From Dehalococcoidia bacterium UBA1123 (lineage in GTDB: Bacteria > Chloroflexota > Dehalococcoidia > Lucifugimonadales > UBA1123), in NCBI GenBank assembly GCA_002313895.1, contig DCAW01000148.1, positions 16,046-28,341 of the forward strand: a stretch of DNA of 12,296 nt, in the 5' to 3' direction. Each line of letters begins with the position of its first letter. The stretch's first letter is position 1. Below are positions 6,268 to 12,296 of the stretch, piece after piece. The position numbers and the translations under genes were made by a program. The notes under the pieces were generated by a model, which saw nothing but the letters and a program-made list of their open reading frames with translations, had not been told where the DNA came from and ran no database searches.

Positions 6268-6600
6268 TCAGATTGAGGCGAATTGCAGAGCCGACCGCGC
6301 CGACATGATCAGGCCAGAACCAAGAACGACCAGTGCCGTTGCCAGGGGCATGAAGTTTGCCGCAACGCCGACTAATCGGTTTTTGGTCTGTATTCGCTCC
6401 AGCGCGGCTCGCACGTAGACCAACGCGAGGCCGATGCCGGCTAACACCCCGGCCATGCCGATTCCGAAGGCCAGAATCAACGCGATTCCGAACCCGATGC
6501 GCTACAGTGAGATCGCAGCCAATAATATTACGAGAGCCGATGCCGACGGCACGAGACCGCCCGTGATTCCCAGCGCGGTCAGTGTTGTCCACGTCATCTT
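6268..6600 (-). pseudogene. NicO/RcnA-type nickel-cobalt exporter, C-terminal fragment with in-frame stop
   Basis: Reading the - strand from 6600 gives KMTWTTLTALGITGGLVPSA, then SALVILLAAISL, a TAG at 6504-6502, and in the same frame RIGFGIALILAFGIGMAGVL, continuing to the stop at 6270-6268. GGLVPxxSALVxLLAAI followed by a RIGFGxxLILAFxxGxAxVLxGIGL stretch is the hallmark of the C-terminal half of high-affinity Ni/Co transport (NicO) proteins. Hydrophobic segments near SALVILLAAI, GIALILAFGIGMAGVLAG and FMPLATALVVLGSGL fit membrane helices. The N-terminal half, which carries the metal-binding HX4D motif, is absent: similarity stops at 6600, exactly where the broken sigma factor begins on the other strand. 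About 110 codons remain. Truncation plus a nonsense codon make this a pseudogene. The 70-codon open remainder (6268-6480) is unlikely to function. Confidence 0.82.
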
Positions 6601-7109
6601 GAGGCACTAGAGGAGCTTTACGACCGCCACAGCGCACGGCAATGGCCATCGCATATCGGGTGCTTGGCGACCAGAAGCTGTGTGAGGATGTGATACAGGA
6701 AGCGTTTCAGGCGGTGTGGCGTCAGTCCAACTCTTTTAGGTCGGACAGAGGATCGGCTAGGGCGTAGCTGTTTAGCATCGTCAGGCATCGGGTCATAGAT
6801 GTTACCCGTGGACGGACGTTTATCAATGAACGAATGTCGCTGGGCGAGATTAACTTCGAGCCTCGCCAGCCAGACGTCTGGCATCGGGTGAGCGCGGGCC
6901 TGGATAACCAGCGGGTGAAGCAGGCGGTTGAAACCTTGCCAGACGGGCAGCGAGAGGCCATAACTCTGGCTTACTACGGCTGCCAGACCCAGCGTGAAAT
7001 CGCTGAGAAAACCGGCGTGCCCCTCGGCACTGTCAAAGGCCATATGCGGGTGGGATTGCAGAAATTGAAGAGCGTGTTGAATGACACTGGGTCAGGAGAC
7101 TCCGATTAA
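6601..7109 (+). pseudogene. ECF-type RNA polymerase sigma factor, broken by frameshift and nonsense codon
   Basis: EALEELYDRHSAR (from 6601) is the start of ECF region 2. At about 6637-6640 one base is missing, since a G restored in the GGC would give RHSARAMAIAYRVLGD. From 6642 the frame reads region 2 (AYRVLGDQKLCEDVIQEAF), then GSARA, a TAG at 6765-6767 and LFSIVRHRVID. ECF sigmas read GSxRAWLF here, so TGG has become TAG. Region 4 follows intact: TLPDGQREAITLAYYG and TQREIAEKTGVPLGTVKGHM form the -35-binding helix-turn-helix, ending at TAA 7107-7109. The first residues of the gene are missing left of 6601. It overlaps the anti-sigma gene by 29 bases, a normal sigma/anti-sigma arrangement. 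The 91-codon open part from ATG 6834 could give a region-4-only protein, but such a product would lack region 2 and could not direct promoter melting. Confidence 0.87.
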
Positions 7110-7896
7110 CACGTTGCCTTTCAATAAAAGGGACGTTCATCAGTCTGTTTCTTCCGAATTGGAAGAGTTGGCGGCGGCGTTCGCTCTGGAAACTCTGGAG
7201 ATCGACGAAGGCGATGCCTACCGCGATCACCTTCGGGCGTGCCCAGTATGTCGCGGTCTTTTGGGCGAGTTCCAGACGGTCGTTAACATCCTGCCGGTCG
7301 CGCTGGATGTCACACCGACGCGCAGCGAATTGAAGGACCTCATCCTGGCGGAAGCGATGGCAGATTTCGAGAGTGAATTCACTGGACCGCTTGTTGAGCT
7401 TCTAAAAGCGGAGCCGAAATTTGGGTGGCGGGACTGGATTACGCCAAGAATATTGGCGCTTTCGGGGGCTATCGCAGCTGTGATCGTCGCCCTCGTAGTG
7501 TGGAATATCAACTTTCAGTTCCGTCTCGATGATCAAAACGACGTAAATTCAGATCGGGCAATTCTGGTCGATGCTATCGCCGACGCGTCGTCGATTACTC
7601 TACTTCCAGGCACAGACAAAGTTTCTGGCGCCAGCGGTACTCTGGTGCCAGAAGGTGAAGTTCTATTGTTTGTGAGAGATATGCCAACCATCCCTCCTCA
7701 CCGTGAATTTCAAGTCTGGAGCATTATTGATTCGAGGGCTGCCAGCATCGGAGTGTTCAAGCCATTGCGAGCGCCAGACCGCGTGGTGGCGTTTGCGTTC
7801 GATTTCTCCGAATCGGATGCCATCGGCGTAAGCATCGAGCCGATAGGGGGCAGCGCGGCCCCAACTGGCCACATCGTTCTGCTGGGAACGCGCTGA
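7081..7896 (+). CDS. RskA-type membrane anti-sigma factor with zinc-finger N-domain
   Basis: This 271-aa protein should hold an ECF sigma factor inactive at the membrane. The N-terminal domain has HLRACPVC (50-57), the H-x3-C-x2-C zinc-associated anti-sigma motif (His50, Cys54, Cys57). A single membrane helix lies at about 124-143 (LALSGAIAAVIVALVVW). The outer C-terminal part is an anti-sigma-K domain, seen in GTLVPEGEVLLFVRDMPTIP (186-205), EFQVWSI (209-215) and SIEPIGGSAAPTGHIVLLG (251-269). It starts at an ATG inside the end of the sigma gene, giving translational coupling. The gene is fully open, in contrast to its partner sigma, which is broken. Such systems respond to extracytoplasmic stress through proteolysis of the anti-sigma; the signal here is unknown. 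It may be a relic that has not yet decayed, or it may bind another sigma factor. Confidence 0.88.
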   Translation: MTLGQETPINTLPFNKRDVHQSVSSELEELAAAFALETLEIDEGDAYRDHLRACPVCRGLLGEFQTVVNILPVALDVTPTRSELKDLILAEAMADFESEFTGPLVELLKAEPKFGWRDWITPRILALSGAIAAVIVALVVWNINFQFRLDDQNDVNSDRAILVDAIADASSITLLPGTDKVSGASGTLVPEGEVLLFVRDMPTIPPHREFQVWSIIDSRAASIGVFKPLRAPDRVVAFAFDFSESDAIGVSIEPIGGSAAPTGHIVLLGTR

Positions 7897-7897
7897 C

Positions 7898-7916
7898 GTC
7901 AGACTTGTCAGACTTG
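7898..7916. repeat. Tandem 9-base direct repeat
   Basis: GTCAGACTT occurs twice back to back (7898-7906 and 7907-7915), followed by another G, directly after the anti-sigma stop codon. TGACGTCA, a perfect 8-base palindrome, overlaps its left end at 7894-7901. This could be replication slippage or a small binding site in the 74-base gap before the next gene. Confidence 0.5.
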
Positions 7917-7970
7917 GGCACCGGATGATACAAAGTCCGATACAGTTCACCGAGTCTGGAGGCAAACGAT

Positions 7971-9101
7971 ATGGCAGACCGACTTCACACCCCATTGTGC
8001 GACATGCTGGGGATCGAATATCCAATCGTGCTGGCAGGAATGGCCGCTGGCGGACAGGCCCAATCCACAGCGCCGACCCCCGTAAAGCTCGTGGCAGCCG
8101 TGACGAATGCAGGCGGTCTCGGAGTCATGGGCGACAACTTCGCGAACCTTGACGAACTTGACGCAGGCATCAAAGAGCTTCGCAGTCTGGTTGGAGACCG
8201 CCCATTCGGCGTGGACTTCCTGCTGCCGGCTGTGCGAGCTGAGGTCACTACGACCAATAAAGAAGAAATTTACGCCCAGATTGAACGGGACCATCCGAAT
8301 CACGTTGCGGTGGTCGAAGAACTCATTCGGGAGCACGGGCTTGAACGGGCCGGGCTGGGGCCTTCAGAGCCAATGTCCACCGATCTTTTGAATCGCAAAA
8401 TCGAAGTGCTTCTGGACAACAAGGTTCCTGTATTCGCGGCCGCCCTCGGAGACCCCGCGATGATGACCGAGCGGGCCCACGATCAAGGCATGCAGGTCAT
8501 AGGGATGGTCGGCGCGGTGCGACACGCCGAGCGTCACGTCGCGGCGAACGTCGATATCATCACGGCCCAAGGCACTGAGGCCGGAGGCCACACCGGGTAT
8601 ATCTCGACGATGGTCCTGGTTCCGCAGGTGGTTGACGCTGTGGCGCCGATGCCGGTTCTCGCGGCCGGCGGCATTGGATCGGGCAGGCATCTTGCGACGG
8701 CTCTGGCGCTTGGCGCTCAGGGCGCGTGGGTCGGCACTGCTTTCCTCACGTCCGAGGAGACGAACATCCCGGACGACCACCAACAGCAGATTCTAAGAGG
8801 CCAGTCATCCGATTTTACGACCAGCAAGTTTATGTCTGGCAAGAACCAGCGTTCTTACAACAACGCGGTCAAACAGGCATGGGCAGACTCCGGTCTCGAA
8901 AATCTGGACATGCCTCTCCAGGGGATTTTGCAAGAACCATTCACTCGTGCGGCTAAAGCGGCGGGCAGGTATGATCTGGTAGGCAACCCGTCGGGGCAAA
9001 TCAGCGGCATGTTGAACGAGCGTCGCCCTGCAAAGGACATCCTCATGGACATGGTGAACGAGGCGCGAGACACGATCGAAGGCCTTCAAAAGCATCTCTA
9101 A
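7971..9101 (+). CDS. Nitronate monooxygenase family (2-nitropropane dioxygenase-like) FMN enzyme
   Basis: A 376-aa TIM-barrel flavoprotein of the NMO / FabK-like family. Seen in order: TPLCDMLGIEYPIVLAGMA (7-25), the N-terminal FMN loop; LVAAVTNAGGLGVMG (40-54), the glycine-rich turn typical of the family; IITAQGTEAGGHTG (196-209) with His207, the catalytic-base histidine of nitronate monooxygenases; and LAAGGIGSGRHLATALALGA (230-249) followed by GAWVGTAFLTSEE, which binds the FMN phosphate. Family members oxidise alkyl nitronates or reduce enoyl thioesters, and many oxidise other carbon acids. The chain is slightly longer than usual because of a charged insert near 88-125 and an extended C-terminus. 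The ATG follows GGAGG by nine bases. It is first in a tight run of four + strand genes (gaps of 60, 32 and 79 bases). The name is a family label; the substrate is unknown. Confidence 0.88.
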   Translation: MADRLHTPLCDMLGIEYPIVLAGMAAGGQAQSTAPTPVKLVAAVTNAGGLGVMGDNFANLDELDAGIKELRSLVGDRPFGVDFLLPAVRAEVTTTNKEEIYAQIERDHPNHVAVVEELIREHGLERAGLGPSEPMSTDLLNRKIEVLLDNKVPVFAAALGDPAMMTERAHDQGMQVIGMVGAVRHAERHVAANVDIITAQGTEAGGHTGYISTMVLVPQVVDAVAPMPVLAAGGIGSGRHLATALALGAQGAWVGTAFLTSEETNIPDDHQQQILRGQSSDFTTSKFMSGKNQRSYNNAVKQAWADSGLENLDMPLQGILQEPFTRAAKAAGRYDLVGNPSGQISGMLNERRPAKDILMDMVNEARDTIEGLQKHL

Positions 9102-9161
9102 ATTGTCTGGTTAGATCACTGATTTAAACACCACGAGGATACGATATCGAGGGAGAACACA

Positions 9162-10331
9162 ATGACCCTGCCAGACCGCATGAAGTTCGGGATTTTTTTG
9201 GGACCGTTCCATCGGGTCGGGGAAAATCCCACTCTGGCAATTGATCGCGACCTGGAGCTAGTCCAGTGGCTGGACCAACTTGGCTTCGACGAGGCATGGA
9301 TAGGGGAGCATCACAGCGCCGGATGGGAGACCATCTCATCGCCGGAAATATTCATGGCGGTGGCGGCAGACCGAACGCGTCATATCAAGCTGGGCAGTGG
9401 GGTCATCAGCCTCCCCTACCATCATCCTCTTATGGTTGCTAACCGCATGGTGCAACTTGACCATATGAGCCACGGCCGCGTGATGCTCGGAGTCGGCCCC
9501 GGAGCGCTGCCCAGCGACGCTTACATGATGGGCATTGATCCCACGACTCAGCGCGAGAAGATGGACGAGGCGCTGGGGATCATATTGAGGCTCTTCACCG
9601 AGGACGATCCGATCACTTACAAGAGCGATTGGTTTGAGCTTAACGAGGCGAGCTTGCAGTTGCGCCCATTCCAACGACCGTATATGCCTCTGGCTGTCGC
9701 GTCGGTGCAGTCACCGGCAGGTGTCGCGCTAGCAGGCAAATATGGCGCCGCGGTGCTGACAATCACGGTGCCACGCGATCCTTCAAAGGGGCCTTCGCCT
9801 TTGGAATTTCTATGGGAAGTGGCGGAAGAATCGGCAGCTGAACATGGCCAGACCGTCAACCGGCATGACTGGAGGCTGACCTTGCCCGTGCATCTGGCTG
9901 AGACCCGTCAACAGGCTCGCGACGAAGCTCGGATGGGCGCAGGGCGATTCCTGCGAGAGTACAGCGAAGGAACCAACGGACGCCCACCTGCTTTTGATGG
10001 CCCGTTGGACAAGGTTATCGACCACATGGCAGATAATGGCTCCTGGGTTGTCGGCACGCCTGACGACCTCATCGAGGCTATATATCGACTGGATCAACAG
10101 AGCGGCGGATTCGGCGGATTGCTGGTCCAGACGATTGACTGGGCCCCGCGCGACAAAATGCTTCATAGCTACGAGTTATTGGCCCGATACGTGATGCCTC
10201 ACTTCCAGGGGTCAATTAAGAGTGTCAAGCGATCGAACGAGTGGGTCACGTCTCGCCAAGAGCCTCTAGTCGCCGGTCGAACGGCGGCCATCGACAGAGC
10301 CCACGAGACTTACGCTGAACGCAGCAGGTAA
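9162..10331 (+). CDS. LimB-like flavin-dependent monooxygenase (bacterial luciferase family)
   Basis: A 389-aa LLM-class flavin monooxygenase, about the length of limonene 1,2-monooxygenase. Blocks that recall that subgroup are FGIFLGPFHRVGENPTLAID (9-28), LGFDEAWIGEHHSAGWE (40-56), LGSGVISLPYHHPLMVANRM (77-96) and LDHMSHGRVMLGVGPGALPS (99-118). The EHH and YHHP histidines line the flavin pocket in luciferase-like barrels. Such enzymes use reduced FMN, supplied by a separate reductase, plus O2 to insert oxygen into terpenes, alkanes, ketones or sulfonates. No reductase is encoded in this window. The residue 200-215 region is open to substrate variation. The ATG is preceded by GAGGGAG. Its neighbours, an NMO-like flavoenzyme, a phosphatase and an NHL-repeat lyase-like protein, suggest an aerobic degradation path. 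Confidence is good for the LimB-like subgroup, poor for limonene itself. Confidence 0.9.
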   Translation: MTLPDRMKFGIFLGPFHRVGENPTLAIDRDLELVQWLDQLGFDEAWIGEHHSAGWETISSPEIFMAVAADRTRHIKLGSGVISLPYHHPLMVANRMVQLDHMSHGRVMLGVGPGALPSDAYMMGIDPTTQREKMDEALGIILRLFTEDDPITYKSDWFELNEASLQLRPFQRPYMPLAVASVQSPAGVALAGKYGAAVLTITVPRDPSKGPSPLEFLWEVAEESAAEHGQTVNRHDWRLTLPVHLAETRQQARDEARMGAGRFLREYSEGTNGRPPAFDGPLDKVIDHMADNGSWVVGTPDDLIEAIYRLDQQSGGFGGLLVQTIDWAPRDKMLHSYELLARYVMPHFQGSIKSVKRSNEWVTSRQEPLVAGRTAAIDRAHETYAERSR

Positions 10332-10363
10332 AGTTCTAAATTTGGTTATTTCGAGGTAACGTC

Positions 10364-11215
10364 GTGGCTTTTTTTTTCGTGCAGATGGCAGACCCCCAAT
10401 TCGGGATGTTTGCCTTCTTCAGCACGCTGACCGATGAAGAAGTCGAGGAACGCTGGCGCAGGCGGTTGTTCGTCCGAAAGGCTCCTGAAATCATCACCGG
10501 GTTTGCTGATGAGTCCAGGCTGTACACCCTGGCTATCGAAGCCTCCAACCGCCTGAAACCCGCGTTCGTTGCCATGTGTGGCGATATGGTTAACGATCCT
10601 AAAGACCAGAACCAGCTAGATGAACTTTTCCGAATCACGGCCATGCTCCAAGATGACATTCCAATCCATTGGGTATCAGGGAACCACGACGTAGGCGACG
10701 CCCCAACTACCGAATCTCTTGCGCTTTATCGGGAGCGATTCGGGCCGGATAACTTCTCATTTGACCACGATGGGTGCCACTTCGCGGTGATAAATAGCTC
10801 GGTGTGCTATAACCCTGAAAACGTGCCGGACGAATGGGAGAGCATCGTCCAGTTCCTGAAGGATGATCTCAGCACCGCGAGAGCCAACGGATGCGAGGAC
10901 ATAATCTTGTTCACCCACCATCCGCTGTTCCTTGAGCGTGCGGATGAGGGTGACGGATACTTCGTTATTCCTAGAGATCGTCGTAAAGTGATTTTGGACA
11001 TATTGCACGAACACGATGTGTCGTCTGTGTTCGCCGGACACTGGCATCGCAATAACTACGCAGAGGATGGCAAACTCCAGATGGTGGTTACCGGCGCCGT
11101 TGGTTATCCTTTGGGTGACGATCCGTCAGGGTTGCGGGTTGTGAAGGTGCGAGGCGACGGCGTGACCCACAAATATTATGCGATGGATGACCTCCCCGAT
11201 TCGATCGCATTGTAG
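10364..11215 (+). CDS. Calcineurin-like metallophosphoesterase, CPPED1-like
   Basis: A 283-aa binuclear-metal phosphatase. The metal ligands are all present: DPQFG (10-14, Asp10 with Gln12 where many families have His), GDMVN (73-77, Asp74), GNHD (106-109, Asn107 and His108), THHP (184-187, His185) and GHWH (225-228, His226 and His228). The opening FVQMADPQFG followed by GNHD and a late GHWH strongly recalls the CPPED1/CSTP1 group of protein or small-molecule phosphatases. There is no signal peptide, so it is probably cytoplasmic. The start is GTG at 10364 after GAGG; nine T residues fall within codons 2-5, a slippage-prone tract. ATG 10385 (residue 8) would cut off the first strand and is less likely. 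The 32-base gap after the monooxygenase gene suggests co-transcription. The substrate is unknown and could be a phosphorylated intermediate of the same path. Confidence 0.88.
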   Translation: MAFFFVQMADPQFGMFAFFSTLTDEEVEERWRRRLFVRKAPEIITGFADESRLYTLAIEASNRLKPAFVAMCGDMVNDPKDQNQLDELFRITAMLQDDIPIHWVSGNHDVGDAPTTESLALYRERFGPDNFSFDHDGCHFAVINSSVCYNPENVPDEWESIVQFLKDDLSTARANGCEDIILFTHHPLFLERADEGDGYFVIPRDRRKVILDILHEHDVSSVFAGHWHRNNYAEDGKLQMVVTGAVGYPLGDDPSGLRVVKVRGDGVTHKYYAMDDLPDSIAL

Positions 11216-11294
11216 AATCTGATCCAGCCACCGGTGCAATATGATTCGGCCCCAGAAAACAGTCATTCAAACACAAATATCAGGAAGGAAAAAT

Positions 11295-12221
11295 ATGACA
11301 CAAGGTTTGAGGGTTAGTTACGGAGAGTATGTTTTTGAACACGTAGTCGGTTGGGCGCCGCTGCCGGACGGATGGGAATGGAATCATGTTGTGGGCGTAG
11401 GGGTCAACAGCAAAGACGAGATATTTGCTTACAATCGCAGCGATCATCCTATGATCGTGTTGAACCAGGACGGAGAAATTCTCAGGACGTGGGGAGAGGG
11501 AGTGTTCGGCACTGCACACCATCTTTTCATTGCCCCTGACGATTCGGTTTATACTACAGACCTGGGAACTCACGTGGTCCAGAAATGGTCTCCCGATGGC
11601 GACCTGCTGATGACGATTGGGACACCTAACGAACCTGCCGAGCGGATGAGCGGCGACCCTTTCAACTTGCCCACCGACATTTGCCTGGGACTCGACGGCT
11701 CGATATATGTAACCGACGGCTACGGCAACGCGCGCGTCCATCACTTCACGGCGGAAGGCGAGCATATCAAATCCTGGGGCGAGCCTGGGTCAGGCCCTGG
11801 CCAATTCATCATTCCCCACAGCGTGTGTATCGACAGTTCGGGCACGCTTTATGTCTCTGATCGCGAGAACAGCCGCATACAGGTATTCACCCCGGACGGG
11901 GAGTACATCAGAGAATGGAAGGGCGTGCACAGGCCAGATCACATGGTTCTGGACGACGACGAAAATATGTACGTCGCGGAGTTAGGCGGCTACCTGGGCC
12001 TTGACGCCGATTCGCCTCCGACCAATCCTGTGACCCATCCCGCCGGCGTGAAGGTGATGACGCTGGACGGCCAGTGGCTGGGAGGCTGGGGTATGAGCAC
12101 CTGGACACCCGGCGACATTCGCGCGGCCCATGCTCTTGCTCTGGACTCTAAAGGGGACCTTTACGTAGGTGAAACATTGGACCCCGCTCGCATGCAGAAG
12201 TTTGTGCGAGTCACCGATTAG
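11295..12221 (+). CDS. NHL-repeat beta-propeller protein, peptidyl-alpha-hydroxyglycine lyase-like
   Basis: A 308-aa six-bladed propeller built of NHL repeats. Repeats visible include VVGVGVNSKDEIFAYNRSDH (32-51), IAPDDSVYTTDLGTHVVQKW (79-98), ICLGLDGSIYVTDGYGNARV (129-148), VCIDSSGTLYVSDRENSRIQ (177-196), VLDDDENMYVAELGG (218-232) and LALDSKGDLYVGETLDPAR (281-299). The pattern D-G-x-(I/L)-Y-V-(S/T)-D with blade ends such as V-F-T-P-D-G-E is typical. The arrangement resembles the lyase domain of peptidyl-glycine amidating enzymes, as found in many Chloroflexota and Proteobacteria catabolic clusters, where real substrates are unknown. I chose the ATG at 11295 because AGGAAGG lies eight bases upstream; an ATG at 11241 lacks a ribosome site and would add 18 unrelated residues. 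No signal peptide is evident, so a soluble intracellular enzyme is likely. It is the last gene of the + strand run. Confidence 0.85.
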   Translation: MTQGLRVSYGEYVFEHVVGWAPLPDGWEWNHVVGVGVNSKDEIFAYNRSDHPMIVLNQDGEILRTWGEGVFGTAHHLFIAPDDSVYTTDLGTHVVQKWSPDGDLLMTIGTPNEPAERMSGDPFNLPTDICLGLDGSIYVTDGYGNARVHHFTAEGEHIKSWGEPGSGPGQFIIPHSVCIDSSGTLYVSDRENSRIQVFTPDGEYIREWKGVHRPDHMVLDDDENMYVAELGGYLGLDADSPPTNPVTHPAGVKVMTLDGQWLGGWGMSTWTPGDIRAAHALALDSKGDLYVGETLDPARMQKFVRVTD

Positions 12222-12249
12222 ACCACGCATCGGCAACTGAATCATATAT

Positions 12250-12279
12250 GGGCGCTCCTAAAATCGGAACGCCCGTTTC
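12250..12279 (+). terminator. Intrinsic terminator of the four-gene run
   Basis: GGGCG-C-TCC (12250-12258) pairs with GGA-A-CGCCC (12266-12274), giving eight base pairs with one C-A mismatch and a seven-base loop, followed by GTTTCT. It lies 28 bases after the stop codon of the NHL-repeat gene. The T tract is short, so termination may be partial. Confidence 0.6.
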
Positions 12280-12296
12280 TGCTATGTGCCTGTGGG

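Noticed and set aside
6245..6649. 134-codon - strand frame spanning the nickel exporter remnant
   Set aside because: The family resemblance (GGLVPxxSALV, RIGFG) is in a different frame of the same strand; this frame is arginine-rich and unlike any membrane protein.
1..12296. Poor sequence quality as the cause of all frameshifts and stops
   Set aside because: About 9 kb of long genes are free of any frameshift, while the damage clusters in three gene relics, two of them also truncated at a common point. Not excluded without reads.
1..12296. tRNA, CRISPR array, insertion sequence or attachment site
   Set aside because: No cloverleaf, no regularly spaced repeats, no transposase or integrase frame and no paired terminal repeats were seen. 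A GGTTCAAGTC-like string on the - strand near 340 lacks the rest of a tRNA.

Overview
The window most resembles a piece of a free-living marine Chloroflexota genome of the SAR202 type (class Dehalococcoidia). This is inferred from gene content: a dense set of flavin-dependent enzymes (PPOX-fold protein, FMN 2-hydroxy-acid oxidase, nitronate-monooxygenase-like protein, LimB-like luciferase-family monooxygenase), a split sulfopyruvate-decarboxylase-type enzyme and an NHL-repeat lyase-like protein. No rRNA, tRNA, transposase or CRISPR array is visible, so the taxonomic call is moderate at best.

Layout, left to right. Positions 1-253 hold the 3' end of a broken RidA-family gene (two in-frame TAG codons and one frameshift). 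Positions 254-600 are non-coding, with a strong inverted repeat and a candidate promoter. An 853-residue transketolase-like ThDP enzyme follows on the + strand (601-3162) and ends at a good hairpin terminator. Facing it on the - strand are the beta and alpha subunits of a sulfopyruvate/phosphonopyruvate-decarboxylase-like enzyme (3288-4451). A divergent control region (4452-4663) separates these from a PPOX-fold flavoprotein and an FMN-dependent 2-hydroxy-acid oxidase (to 6243).

Positions 6268-7109 are a decayed patch. The C-terminal part of a NicO-type nickel/cobalt exporter (- strand, in-frame TAG) abuts, at about 6600, an ECF sigma factor (+ strand) that has lost its extreme 5' end and carries a frameshift and a Trp-to-TAG nonsense codon. 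The cognate RskA-type anti-sigma factor (7081-7896) is still open. From 7971 to 12221 four intact genes lie close together on the + strand and end at a hairpin terminator: nitronate-monooxygenase-like, LimB-like monooxygenase, CPPED1-like metallophosphatase and NHL-repeat protein. They look like one catabolic operon.

Working idea (inference): the left half handles short 2-hydroxy/2-oxo acids, possibly sulfonated ones. The FMN oxidase would make a 2-oxo acid, the two-subunit ThDP enzyme would decarboxylate it to an aldehyde, and the transketolase-like enzyme might use a carbonyl product. The right half looks like flavin-dependent oxidation of a more complex organic substrate. The long genes between the broken ones are all uninterrupted, so the pseudogenes are more likely real decay than poor sequence.
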